Assembly (NCBI GenBank): GCA_022578965.1
Contig: MU400662.1
Span: forward strand, 35,870-99,869
Length of the DNA stretch: 64,000 nt
From: Xylaria sp. FL1777
Lineage: Eukaryota > Ascomycota > Sordariomycetes > Xylariales > Xylariaceae
Reading direction: 5' to 3'
Position 1 is the stretch's first letter. Each line of letters starts with the position of its first letter. Shown here one piece after another: positions 1-13,067 of this stretch. Below the pieces are notes generated by a model. It saw only the letters and a list, made by a program, of their open reading frames with translations. It was not told where the DNA came from and searched no databases. The translations under genes were made by a program, and so were the position numbers.

Positions 1-838
1 TATTATTAAGCAATTTATATTTACTAAGCTAACTAACTAATTATAATATTAGCTAAAAACTTCTTTATGTTTTTTTAATTACTAGCTATTAAAATTTTAT
101 GTTATTTTTTAAAAAGTCTATGTTTTTATAAAAAAAAGCATTTTTTATGTTTATTTAAATTAAGATTTTTTATAATAAAGTTTTTAGTTAAGCTTTATAT
201 TTTAATTTGTTGCTTTTTTTTTTTAAAATAAATTATAGCATATTTAATTTAATTTGCTAGCTTAAATTTTTACTAAGGTTATTTAAAAGCAGTAGTATTA
301 TTTTTAGCATTAATTTAAGTATTTTTATTGCTTTAAAATATAATTTAGCTTTTATTTAAGCAATTGTTTAAATAAAAACACTAAAGTACTTTAGAACTTT
401 TAGTATAAAGTTTTTAAAAATAACATTTGTTTTTTTATTTAAAAAGTTCTTAGATTTTTTAGCTTATATTTTTTTAAATTTTAAGCTTTTTTTTATAAGT
501 TTTGCTTTTTAAATTTCTTAAAGCTTTTAATAATTAAAGTTCTTTAGTTCTAATAAAATATTTTACTTATAAAAATTATTGTTTATTTATATATTTTTAG
601 TGTTAAGCTAAGTAAAAAACTTATTATTATTTAAATAAATCTTTTTAATTATTTAATTTATAAAAAGCTTTTTTTTTTGTTTTTTAGGTTTTTTTTTACT
701 TTTTGTTTAGTAAAAAGCAGCTTTTTTAAATAAAAGCTTATAATAATTAGCTTAAAACATATTTATACTAATTTTTTTGCTTAATATATAGCCTTATAAA
801 ACTTTAGTATTATTTGCATTATAAAAAATGCTTTATAT
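1..838 (-). mobile_element. Family B gypsy element 'B-', distal half (split by B+)
   Basis: This stretch is the reverse complement of roughly 4155-4985 of the complete B element next to it; for example 781-838 read backwards matches 4145-4205 nearly base for base. Together with 15799-18804 it forms one continuous B element in minus orientation, interrupted by the B+ insertion at 839-15798. Joining base 838 to 15803 restores the uninterrupted sequence seen at about 4145-4155 (reverse strand). The element continues left beyond the window. It has no open reading frame; every frame is broken by RIP-type stops. Confidence 0.85.
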
Positions 839-1142
839 TAAAATAAAATAAAGTAGCTAAATGAGCTTACTAGCTAGTTAAAGTAAGTTTAGGCTAAGTT
901 ATATAGTAGGAATAAAAGTATAAGTATTGCGTTAAATTTTGAAGTATAGATTTAATTATTACGCTTAACATTATGAAAATTAGCTATAGTTGCTTTATTT
1001 ATATTGTTAAATAGCTTTTTAATTGATTGTTTTATTTTTTAATTTATATATGGCTTAATTGCTTAAATGCGTAAGTTATGACTTATTTTCTTACAATTAA
1101 AGTAGTATAATAAATCTTGCGTAATTGTATTGCTTTATTTTA
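839..1142 (+). repeat. 5' LTR of B+
   Basis: This 304-bp repeat matches 15495-15798, 45427-45730 and, inverted, 18805-19108. Comparing the copies gives a start of TGAAGTAAAG (here TAAAATAAAA after G-to-A changes) and an end of CTTTATTTCA. It is followed by the same interior start, TTAGTGTTTTTAGTAAAGC, in B+ and B-. Confidence 0.9.
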
Positions 1143-2814
1143 TTAGTGTTTTTAGTAAAGCTAATTTTTTACTTATAATAAATAATACTATAAAACCTAT
1201 AAACGGACGATTTATTATTGCTAACTTATATATTTAATTTATTTATTTATTAATTGCTACAATTTTTATATGCAAGTTATAATATATTATATTTAGCTGC
1301 TTTAGTTAGTAATAAGCAAAGCTTGCTTAACATAAGCAATTTAGTTATAATTAATATAAACGTTTAAGCTAGTAGCTTTTAATTAATAAAGCTTAAAACA
1401 AACGTATAAAAATATTAAACTATTTTTTTTAGCTTAGTTTATAAAGCGTTTTTATTTTTTTTAGCAAAACAATAATTAAGTGTTAAAATGCTAGTATAAT
1501 TTTTAAAATAGCAAAGCTAAAAAACTGTTTATTAAAAGCTTTTAAAGGCCTAAAAAGAAGAAATTTTTGCTAAAGAGCTAGTGCTTTATAAAAAAAAAAG
1601 CATAATTATTTTTAAAAGAACGAAAAAAAACAAAAAACAGGCTTAAAAAAAAGTAAAAGTTGCTAAAACTTCTAAAAAAGCTATAATACAAGCAAATCTA
1701 ACGCTTATTTATATTAAATAAGTCTAAGTTTACGCGTTAATGTATAAAGCTTTTAATAATTAAGAATATACTTTGTTTTTTGAACTAATATAGTTTTTTA
1801 TTAAAAAACAAAAAGCAAAGTCTTTTAAGTATAAACTAGCTGTTGTTTAGAAATTTTGCATAAAACGCAGCTATTGCTTTTTTATAGCGCTTATTATTAA
1901 ATAAAAAAGCCTTAAAAAAAAGAAAAAGGCATGCTACTTTTATAAATAAAAAGCTATAAAAAAATAAAGCTTGCTTAATAAAACTTACGTAAAGTAAAGC
2001 AAGCTAAACTAAAAAACAAAAAAACTAAATGCTATAAAGCATACAAAAAAATAAAAGCGCATAAAAAACAAAAATATAAAGGCATTTAAAGAAAAACTTA
2101 AAGAGCTATAAAAAATAAGCTAGCAGTTTTTATAAAGGCAAACAAAAGAAATTATTAAGTTCCTTAAAAAAAAAGTCCAAAAAAATAACATAAAAAAACT
2201 TAAATACTTAAAATACCTAAAAACTTTTAGCACTTTATACTTTTTTTTTTTTTAAACTTACATTTTTACTTAGTTTACTTTTATTATTTTTTGTAGCTTA
2301 CTTTTTTTGTTACTTTTATATAAACTTTACTTTAATTTATTATATAGTTTAAAAGTTTAAAAACTATAGCTTAGTTAAGTAATTTAGCTATAAAAAATTA
2401 TTAAATCTTTTTACTTTAATATATAAAAAATATTAAAACTACTTATAAACAAAAAAAATAAAAATAACTAGCTTATTATTTTTAAAAAATATTAAAGCAA
2501 TTTTATTTAGCTTAAGCTATTTTAATAATAAGCATAATGTTAAAATTAAGCTATTATTTATGCTTTTTAATTTAAAATTAAACTAGCATTTATTATTTAA
2601 TAAGTTAAAAATAAACAAATAACTAAACAATTTAAATGCTTTTTTTTGCGTAAGGCGTTTTAAAAACATTAATAAAATTAAATAAGTTTTTATTTATTGT
2701 AATACTTTTTAAACAAAAAAAATAGTAAAAATAATACTAAAAAATTATTTATTATAAACTAAAGCTTATAAACTGCTTAAGCAAAAATTTAAGCTTTAAA
2801 ACTTTAAGCAAAAT
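1143..2814 (+). other. 5' interior of B+, unidentified coding-like track
   Basis: There is no open frame and no recognised domain. About 1500-2220 is strongly A-rich on this strand and reads as a lysine-rich sequence broken only by TAA/TAG, as expected of a basic gag-like or DNA-binding protein after RIP. The same sequence lies inverted in B- at about 17130-18804, so it is a constant part of the family. Confidence 0.5.
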
Positions 2815-3414
2815 AGGTTTATTATTGCTATATTATAAGATTTTAAAGCTTGCTTAAAAACTATATATTTTACTAATTTTAAAACTTATTTTTTTTAGCA
2901 TTAAATATATGCTAAAAATATTAAAGCTCAAAAAAATTATTACTTTAATTTTTAACTTACTTAAAGTTTGCTTAAAAAGCTAAATCAAAATACTATTAAT
3001 AAAATAATAAAGTTTTTTAAAAAGTTATATAATAACTTAAACAAAATATTTTATAAAAACTTTTATAAAACATTAAACAACTAAATTAATAAAAAATTTA
3101 AGTTAGATTTTTATTTTAAAAAAACAAAAAAAGCATATAAAGCATAAAAAAAAGTTAATTATTTATATAATTATAATTTTAACAAGCTTTTATATACTGC
3201 TATTAATGCTACTAAGCTAGCTATTAATATAATTATATTAGCTACTAAAACAGTTATTATTAAAAAGCAGCAAGTAAAATTAGCTTAATATTTTGCTTAT
3301 AATTAAAACATAAATAATATTACTAAGCAAATATAGCAGTTAAAGTTAAAACAAAAAAACGTAGTAATTATAAAAGAAAAATTAAAAAAAATGCTAAAAA
3401 AACTACAAAATTAA
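2815..3414 (+). pseudogene. RIPped coding track of unknown function in family B
   Basis: One frame runs for 200 codons with only about a dozen stops, all TAA/TAG that could come from Gln or Trp codons. It reads as a Lys/Asn/Leu-rich, probably helical protein. A short non-polar stretch (TAINATKLAINIIILATKT) lies at about 3196-3255. A coiled-coil-like segment rich in Lys and Gln follows, ending at TAA 3412-3414. I do not recognise the family. Its place 5' of pol suggests a structural (gag-like) protein, but no zinc knuckle is visible, and the distance to pol (about 3.7 kb) is far more than a gag normally leaves. An inverted copy lies in B- at about 16540-17140. Confidence 0.5.
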
Positions 3415-6400
3415 TATGTTTAGCTAATTAATTAAAAACTATAAACATTACAATATTATAAAATTAACATAAACTTATTAAAGAAATAAATGTTTAGTAT
3501 TAATATTATAACTTTTAAATATTTATAAAAAAGTAAATATAACTTTAAAAAATAAAAACAAAAAAAACAATTGTTTAATTTTTTATAATAAATAAAGTTA
3601 AACAATCTTTATTTAGCAAAAGAAATTATTTATTAAAAATATAGCATAAATAATTACTACGTTTATAAATGTAACTTTGCTTACAAATTAAAAAAAAAAA
3701 ACATTATATACTAAAACTTTAAATAGTGTTTAAAAAAGCTAAGATCTTTTGTAAGCTTTAAATGCATAAAGGTTTTTTTTAAAGTTATAAAAATTAGCAA
3801 AAATAAAAAAGAAATTCTTAATGCTGCAATAAAATAAATATATAACTTTGTTTTAAGCAATAATAAGCTGCTTAAATAAAAAGCTTATTATTAACTATAG
3901 AAAAAAAATTTTGTTTTAAATAACAAAGATTTAAATACTAAAATAAAAAGCAAACAAAAAAGTTAAAAAAAAAAAAGACTTTATTAGCTAAATAATAAAT
4001 AATTAAACTAATTTTTAAATAAAAAGTCTAACGATTAAACTTTTATATTTTATAAAATAGAACTAGCAAAAGCTTATAATATTAAAAAAAACAATTTAAT
4101 AAATAGTAAGCTAAATAATAGCTTTATTATAACTAATTAAGATTTTATATAAAGCACTTTTTATAATGCAAATAGTACTAAAGTTTTGCAAGGCTATATA
4201 TTAAGCAAAAAAATTAGCATAAATGTGTTTTAAGCTAATTATTATAAGCTTTTATTTAAAAAAGCTGCTTTTTATTAAACAAAAAATAAAAAAAAACCTA
4301 AAAAACAAAAAAAAAAACTTTTTATAAGTTAAACAATTAAAAAGATTTATTTAAATAACAATAAGTTTTTTACTTAACTTAATACTAAAAATATATAAAT
4401 AAATAATAATTTTTACAAGCAAAATATTTTATTAGAACTAAAAAGTTTTAATTATTAAAGATCTTAAGGAATTTAAAAAGCAAAGCTTACAAAAAAAAGC
4501 TTAAAATTTGAAAAAATGTAAGCTAAAAAATCTAAGAACTTTTTAAACAAAAAAACAAATGTTACTTTTAAGGACTTTATACTAAAAGTTCTAAAGTACT
4601 TTAATATTTTTATTTAAATAATTGCTTAAATAAAAGCTAAATTATATTTTAAAGCAGCAGAAATATTTAAGCTAATATTAAAAACAATACTACTGCTTTT
4701 AAATAACTTTAGCAAAAGTTTAAATTAGCAAATTAAATTAAATATGCTATGTTTTATTCTAAAGAAAAAAAATAACAAGTTAAAATATAAAGCTTAACTA
4801 AAAACTTTATTATAAGAGATTTTAACTTAAATAAACATAAAAAATGCTTTTTTTTATAAAAACGTAAACTTTTTAAAAAATAATATAAAGTTTTAATAGC
4901 TAATAGTTAAAAAAACATAAAGAAGTTTTTAGCTAATATTATAATTAGCTAATTAGCTTATTAAATATAAATTGCTAAGTAATACTTGCAAAACTAGCTT
5001 TTTATTAAATTATTTAATAGTACATATAAATAAAAAAATAAATTATAACGGTTTTATTATATATATTTATATGTTTTAATTTAGCTTTATAGCTACTTTT
5101 TTAAAAAAGCAACGCTACAAAATAATGGAGGTTTTTTGCAATTAGAACTAATAAAATAATTAAGTAATGTTATTTTTGCTTATATTGCTTTAGATTTTTA
5201 AACGTTAAAAAACAAGCTAAAGTTCAAAAAAATGCTTTTTAAAATTTTAAACTAATATAATACTATATATTTATTATTTAAAAATAACTTAAAAAAGCAA
5301 AAGTTATTAATTGTTATATTTATACTGCTTTTAAAAAAGGTAGTATTTTTAGCTAAACTTTAGCTTAGTGTTAATTTTGCGTTAGTAGTGCTAAAAAAAA
5401 GAAAAAAGCTTAAAAAGCTAACATAACTAGCATTAATAGTTTTAAAAAGCGCTAATTAAACTTTTAACCTTTTTAAAATAAAGATTTATAAAAAATATAA
5501 TAATTATATTAATAGTAATAGCTTAAACTTATTTAAAAAAACATTAAAATATAAGTTTTATAATAAAAAAAACTTAAGTTTAATAGATTACTTTAATTAA
5601 AAATATTTAAGTTTTTTAAATTTGTGCTTTATGTTAGCTTTACTGCTAGAATTACAAAATATTTTAGCTATATTTTTAAGCGTTATAAAGCTAAAAAAAT
5701 ATATATAGCTTTGCTTAAAGCTTATTATAAAAATAAAAAATAAAATTTATAAAAGAAATATTATTAAAATTATTAATTTTAAAGCATAGTTTAGCATTAT
5801 TATAAATTTATTTATTAATAAAAACAGCTTTGCTATTAAGAATACAAATATAACTTAGAAAAAATTTAATTAAACTAGCAATTTTATTAAATATATAAAA
5901 TGCTTAAAAACTACTATTTAAATAAACAAAAGATTGCTGCTTTTTTTGCTATATATAATTAGTAAAAAACAAGCTACTTATTTTTTATTGCTAGAAATAA
6001 ACTTTATTATAAAATTTTAAATAAGTTTATATTTTTAGGGCTTTTATATAATAGCTAATATAATACTTAAAACAAGCTAAATTATTATACTAGTAATAAA
6101 CTATATTAAAAGTCTAAATTTAAAGGCTTAAAAATGTTAGCAACTAAAAAACTAATATATATTTGCTAAATTATTAGCTTAGCAAATAAGCTATAAAAAG
6201 CACAAAAATACCGGACTTTAAATAGGAAATCCAACGATTAGTAGAAAAAAGCTAAGAAAAAATTAAAAAAACACAATTTAAAAAAGTGTACAAGTGCAAA
6301 CTTTTAAAAAAATTAAAACTTATATAATAATATAACGTTAATAGCTTTTTTAATTTCTTTTATATAAAATATTAAACTTTTTAAAAATTTAGAAATATAA

Positions 6401-7099
6401 AACAATAAAAAAGTCCGTGCTATTTTTAATAATAATTAATTATTTAAAATATTTTTAGTTATAATAAAAAAAACGCTAAAACAAAAAAATGCTAAAAGAT
6501 TAATAATTATAAAGACTAAAAATTCTGCATATAAATTAAAAAGCAAATATAACTTAATTATAACTTTAACTTAAGCATTATTAATTTTTTAAGCTTTAAA
6601 AACTAATAAATTAATAAAAAATAAAATAATAATCTTAAATATAATATATAAAACAAAAAATAAAAAAATTTATTTTAAAAATAACGTGTTATTTAATAGT
6701 ACTGTTTTACTTAAATTTTATAAGTAAAAAAAGCAAGCTTTAAAAAAAGTAAGCTATTACTTAGAAAATTTTGCACTATTTTAATAAAATAGCATTTATT
6801 AAAACATATATTTATGTTTTAGCACTACTTTTAAAAATACTTAACTAATTGCTAAACAATTAGTTATTTTTTTAAAAAAGCTTTGTATAACTAACCTTAC
6901 TTAGTAAAAAGTAGCATTATTAACTAAAATATAGTATTGCAAAAAAATAGCACTTTTTTAAAACTTTTTTAAAATAAAAAGAATACATAATAAGATTTTT
7001 CCTTTTTATAAAATTAAAATAGTTTTTTATAAAGTATAGCAAATATGCAGTATTTTAATTTTTAAGCTTTTAAAAAATATTACTATAAAGGTTTTAAAA
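3415..7099 (+). other. Interior of B+ between the 5' track and pol (gag/protease zone)
   Basis: Gag and protease would be expected here, but I could not recognise a zinc knuckle or the protease DTGA-type motif. About 3540-3920 reads in one plus frame as a Lys/Trp/Gln-rich sequence if RIP stops are read through. The segment up to 4985 is repeated inverted in B- (15799-16540 and 1-838). From 4986 onward the sequence is unique within this window. No intact ORF is present. Confidence 0.45.
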
Positions 7100-9775
7100 A
7101 CCTGATTTAAGCATAGCGTTTTTAAAAAAGCTTATAGTTTATATTATAACGCTTAGTTTTTAGTGCAAAAAAAGAGTAAAAAGGTTTAATTAATTAATTT
7201 AGCTATAAAAATAAACGTAGTTATTATATGCAATGCTAATTTTCCTTAAAGCTATAATAAGTTCTTTAAAAAGTTTGTAATATATAAAATAATTTTTATA
7301 GTTAATTTATTTTTAAGATATAATTAAATATTACTTTTTATTTTTAGCTAAGCAATAATTGCTTTTTTTATATTAATAAGCTTTTTTTAAATAATTACTT
7401 TTTTATAAGAAGCAATAAATTTAGTAGCTTAATTCTTAAAAGTGCTATTAAGGATTTTATATAATATATTATTAATAAAGTGCAAACCTTTTTTTAATAA
7501 TGTAATAGTTAAAGAACTTATTACTAAGTATAATAATTATAAAGTTACTTTAAGTATTAAACAATTTATATTAAAACATCTTAAGAATTTTAATGTTATG
7601 CTGCTTAATTTTAAGTTAGCTAAAATTATAGCTAGTATATTTAAAAGCAAATAAGCAAAACAAACAACTAAAATAGTTAGTTATATATATAGCACTAATA
7701 GCAAAAGCTTAATAAAAGCAAAAGTAATAAAAATTCTTAAATAAAAAACTTATAAAAACATTACAAAAATATGGTTTTTTTTAGAAATAATAGTATATTA
7801 TTAGATATAAATATAAAAGTATGCTATAATTACAAAATTATTAACGGTTTTGTTACAAAAAAATAAGCTGTTTTGCTTTAAAGAACTGCAAAAAAAAGCT
7901 ATAAAAAAGCTTTAAAAAGTTATTATAATAGCTTTTATTTTTATTACTTTTAATTATATAAAAAAACTTATTTAGCTAAAAGTTAATATTTCTAAAATTA
8001 GCTAAAGTGCTATTTTATGCTAAAAGGTTAATAAAGCTATTAAGCTAGCAAAATATAAGTTTAAAACATAAAAAAGCTCTAAAAAAAAATATAATGCTAT
8101 AAAGCTAAAAAAGCTTACTATTATTAAGACTTTTTAAAAGCTATATAATTATTTTTATAAAATTATATTTTATTTAAAAACTAATGCAAAAGTTTTTATA
8201 GCTTAGCTAAACAATAGATTTTTAGTATTACTAAATGCTTAATTAACAAAATAAATAGCATATATAAAGACTTTTAATTTTATATTTTATTATATACTAA
8301 AAAAAAAACATATAGCTGCTAATAAGCTTTTTAAAAAACTTTTTAAGCTATTAAATAAGTTAAATAATTATTAAAAAAGAAATATAAAAGATTTTATTAA
8401 TTTTTAATTATATATAATAGCTATTATTATTACATATAAGAAATTAAGCAATTAACTAATTAAAAGCTTAGTATACTAAAAAATAAAACTTTTGTTATAT
8501 TTAAAAAAAAATTAAAGCAAAGAAAGTAAGCAAATTACTAAATATTTTGTTTTTAAGCAAGTTTTAAAAGAACTTATAACAGAAAAAAAGCAAAAATACT
8601 TTAAAAAAAAAGCTTTTAAATTTTTTATTAACAAGTTTATTCTTTAAAAAAAAGCAAAGTTTAAAAAGATACTAAAAAAGGTTATTAATAACAAAAAGAC
8701 CTAAAAAGCTTTTATTAAGGAAAACTATAAAAAAATAACTTATAAAAGCTAAATATTTATAATTTAATAAATAACTTAAGAATATTATTAAAAGGGCCTT
8801 TATTAAAATATTTATGTTATAATTGCTAGTTGCTTTAATTGCTAAAAATCTGCAGATAGTAAAAGAACTAAAAAATACTGTTTTAATTACTTTTTAGATT
8901 TTTTAGTTTTTTAGGTTATAAATATATAAACTATACTATTAAGCAATAGATTTAAAGCTATTATAAAAGCAAAATGCAAAATAATAACTTATTTAAAAGC
9001 TAAACTTTTAAAATACGTAGATTTTTTAAAAATACTTAAATTTATTAAAAAAAAGATCATATTTTAGTATAAAGTTCCTATAAAAATTAAGTATAATAAT
9101 AGCTTTAAATTTAAAAAAAAAATAAAAAACGCAGTAAATACTTTAAGCTATAAAATAAATTATAGCTTAGCTTACTATTTTTAAGCTTAAAGCCTTATTA
9201 AAAAAAGCTATAAGCTAATAAAGAAAAGCTTTATATAAGTAATAAATAAAACCAAAAAAAATTAGCTAAAATATTTAAACTTAATAGTATAAGCAAATTA
9301 TACTTTTGTATGCTATTATAGCTATAGTTTATATAAGCTAATATATAAAAAAATGCTAATTCTATTAGTAAAAAATGTAATACTAACGTAAAAAATAATT
9401 AAGTAGCAAAATATTGCTTTTTATAAAGATTTTATTAAAGCTAAAATTAAGCAGCTAAAATACTGCAACTAAGATATTATAAAAGTTAAAGCAATTATAA
9501 CTAAGAAAAGAAAATTAACTATAAAAGCTAAATTTTAAAAAAACGCTTATAAAATTAAGCAATTATTTAAAAAGGGCTTTTTTGTTTTTTTTTATAATAT
9601 TATGCTTTTAATAAATAAGTTTAATAATAAAAAGCTGTTATATAAATAAATTAGCCTTTATAAAGTTAAAAAAGATGTTAATTATAAGCAATATTAATTA
9701 GCAAAATTAACTAGCGAAAAATTAAAAAAGTTGTTTTTTTCCGAAAAATTAAAGTAATTTATATAAAATAACTAA
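7100..9775 (+). pseudogene. Gypsy pol remnant: RT, RNase H and integrase (B+)
   Basis: One frame (codons starting at 7442, 7490, 8309 and 8831 are all in phase) carries the whole pol. RT begins near 7145 with AxFLVQKKSKKV, the usual 'FVPKKSGKWR' region, then IKINVVIICNANFP at 7205. The catalytic box reads PFFNN at 7487-7501, where this fungal gypsy group has FxDD followed by VxxKG. RNase H includes KYNAIKL, FIAxLNN and, at 8309, HIAANKLFKKL (usual HTAADGLSRR). The integrase zinc finger keeps CFNC at 8831-8842. The core follows with KYNNSFKF (DNGSxF) and AYYFQA (YHPQA). The C-terminus ends at TAA 9764-9766 or 9773-9775 with no chromodomain. Asp-to-Asn changes in the active site plus dozens of Gln/Trp-type stops make it inactive. 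The only stop-free piece is 7442-7654, which opens on GTG and is part of RT, not a separate gene. Confidence 0.9.
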
Positions 9776-12700
9776 AGGTACTAAAAACTAAAAAATTTTA
9801 ACTTTAATATATAAACTACTAGTGCTGCAGCTATTTATTAAAAACTAAATTAAAACAATAAAGCTTTTAATAATTAAAGCTATAGTAGTTAAACTACAAA
9901 AAATAAAAAAAATATAATAAGTTATAAAAGCTTTTTAAGTTTATAAAAGCTGCAGTATAACTTTTAGCGCTTTAAACATTTTAAGTGCTAAAAAATATAA
10001 TAGCTTATTTTATTTTTTTAGCTATTATATTATAAAGCGCTTTAAAAAGTAATAACTAACAAAAGCTAAAGCAACAAAATTTTTCTTTTTTATTTTTTGT
10101 TTTTTTACTAATTGTTTTGTTTTTTATTTTTATTAATTATACAAGTTTATATAATTAAGTTATAATATATAAAACTATTTTTTTTTGCTTAAAACTAAGC
10201 GTGTTTTTTATAGCTTTTTTTTTATTAGTTTTATATTTATTAGTTTTATAATAGCTAGTTTATTAGCACTTTTTCTACTATTATGTTAAAAATATAAGTT
10301 TTTATTTTATTTTAACGTTTTTTAAATAGCTAAGCAGTTTAGTTTTAATATAAATTATTATTGCTTTTCTTTAAAAATGCATAAAAACAAAAAAAACAAA
10401 AATAAAAACTGCTTATTAGTTTTAATTACTTAAGTTTATTTTACTACACTAATGCTTATGCATAAGTCTTTTTACTTTTAATTGCTTTATTATTTTTATT
10501 TAAAACTAAATAGCTTTTTTTGCTTTTAGTTTAAACTATTTAATATTTAATAAAAACTTTAGAACTGCTAAAAAGCAGAAAATATTAATACTATACTTTA
10601 AAAAGTTACTAATTTATATTTTACGTGCTTAAACTATTAATAATAACTTAAAGTTACTATTAAGCAATAATAAGCGTTTAATAAAATAATAAATGCTTAA
10701 GCAAAGTTTAAAGCAAGCTTAATAAAAATAAAACTTTGCTATAAAAGATTAAGCAAGATTATTTGATTATATAAAGCTAAAAAAATAAAAACTAAAAGAA
10801 AAACAAAAAAAAATTTAATAATCTAGTATTAATAATTCTTATTTTATATATTTTTAATTTTTTTGTTGCAGAAGTTTTATATATTTGCTTTTATAAATGT
10901 TATAACTTAACTTTTTATATAATAACTATTCTTTTTTTATTTATTACGCTTAAAAAAAAATTTATAAGCTATGCAATAAAGAAAAGTAATTATAAATTAT
11001 ATTAAAAAAAACATTACTATATAAACAAATTGTTTAATTTTTTTATTTTATTTTATTTTATATAACTTATTTAATTTATTTTTTTAGCTATTTTTTTAAA
11101 TATTTAAGCGTTATGCTAATCTTTTAAGCAATATTAAATTATTGCTTACTAATATTATATTTAATAGGCTAAGCAATAAAATTAGCTTAAAAAAAACGCT
11201 TTAACTTACGTTTTGATTTAGTTTTTTTTTTAGTTAAACAAACAAAGGTATTTTTAGTTAAAACTATTTATTTTTTAAAGTTTTTAAGCATAAGATCTTT
11301 TTTAACTGTTATAATTACTATATTAATTTTAAAATATTTAGCTATATTGCTTTTAAACTTATAAAATAAACAGTTTTATAACTAAATAATAAACGCGTAG
11401 TTAATATATATATTAAACTTTTATTTTAAAATAATGCAGCAAAAAAAAAAAAAATGAAGCCTTATATACTTTTTGCTTTTAGCTATTATTAGTAATTATT
11501 TATAATACTTACAAAATATAGCATTTTATATTCTAAATAGCTATATAAATATAGCTATAAATTAGCAAAAGTTATAAAAAATCTAATATATATATTTGTT
11601 TTAAAAACTGCTTTTAGTTGCTTTTATATATAATAAGCAAGATTTTAAATGCTTTTGCTTTTTTATTTAACTAAAGCTAGCTTAAATATATTAATTTGCA
11701 TAACATATATAAAAAAAATCATAACTAACTTTTTATTAAATATACTTATTATTAATGTTATTACTAAGAATTTTAATCTATAAATAGCTTAATGCTTAGT
11801 TATATAAAACAAAAAAAGTTAGCTAAATAAAAAAAACAAGATTTAAAAAAAAAAAAAGCATATATATTTTGCTATTTATTAGTAAACTTAACTTTTTAAA
11901 TATTACAAATATAACTATTTATTAGCTAAGCAATATTAATTTTCCAAATATTGGTTAACTGTTATAATGCTTTTTAATTGTTTAAGACTTTATTAATAAC
12001 GCAAAAATTGTTTTTTAAGTGCTTAGTTAAGCAAGCATTAATTATGCTACTTAAAAACAAAAACTTTATAATAAAAGCGTAAACTAAGCAATCTAAAGAC
12101 TTAAGCACTAAAAAAAAAAATTACAAAAAAGATTTAAGCTTTAAAACTACTTAAAAAAAAATAGATTAAAAAAAAAAACAAGCTTTTCTTTTATATTTAC
12201 TAAAGCCTAAATTATTTACTTTGCTATTAGTAGCAATAAATATTTAAAAAAAATAAGTTATAAATATATTAAAAAAAAAGTTAAAAAGTAATTATTTAAT
12301 TAACTAAAACTACTTTATTTGCTTATTTTTTAATTAATATTAACATAAATATATAAAGAATAATTATTATAAAAACATTTAGCAATTAATAATTTATTTT
12401 AGCAATAAAATAATTAATTAATAAATTAAAAATAATATAGTAAATTTATAAAAAAAAAGTACACTAGTTTAAAAATATATATTTTAGCTTTCTTTTTATT
12501 ATATTTATTTTATTAAATCTTTTATTTATACTTAACTTTGCTATTTTATTTATTTAATAAGTTTTAACTTTTTGCATTTAACATAAATGCTTTTAGCATT
12601 TATATTTAAAAGATCTTATAATTACTAAAAAGTAATAACTTAAATTAGCAATTAAAAATATTGAACTATATATAGCAAGTAGTACTAATATTAATACTTA

Positions 12701-13067
12701 TACTTTATACTTTTTTATATTATTTGCTTTTATACTTTTAATTTATATTAGAATTTTTAACTTGTTTATATTTTTTATTTAATTATAAAATATAGCAAAA
12801 GCATATATATGCTTAAATATTATTAAGGATTGCTTTTATTATACGTATATGCTTTTAATTATTATATTTTTTATTTTTAAAGAAGTTATTAATACTGCAA
12901 ATTAGCTAAAAATAAAAACATTTTTTTTTAAAAGTTTTAAAGAGCTAATACTTAATACTAAAACATATAAGCAACTAACATAAAAAATAGCAAACTTTAA
13001 AAAAAAAGCAAAAAAGAAAAAAAATAAGCATATATATATAGATTTAACTGCTAATTATAAAAAGCTT
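9776..13067. other. Non-pol 3' interior of B+, unidentified
   Basis: This is 3.3 kb downstream of the pol stop in which I recognise nothing. Strand composition changes: about 10080-12880 is T-rich on the plus strand. Part of the complement (about 11290 down to 10900) reads as a lysine-rich minus-strand track with only RIP-type stops, so an antisense gene is possible but unproved. No second copy of this segment is in the window, so an old nested insertion here cannot be excluded. Confidence 0.4.

Noticed and set aside
1..4985. Inverted repeat 1-500 versus 4490-4985 as terminal repeats of a DNA transposon
   Set aside because: It arises because B+ is inserted in opposite orientation within B-; the similarity continues into LTRs and the rest of the interior.
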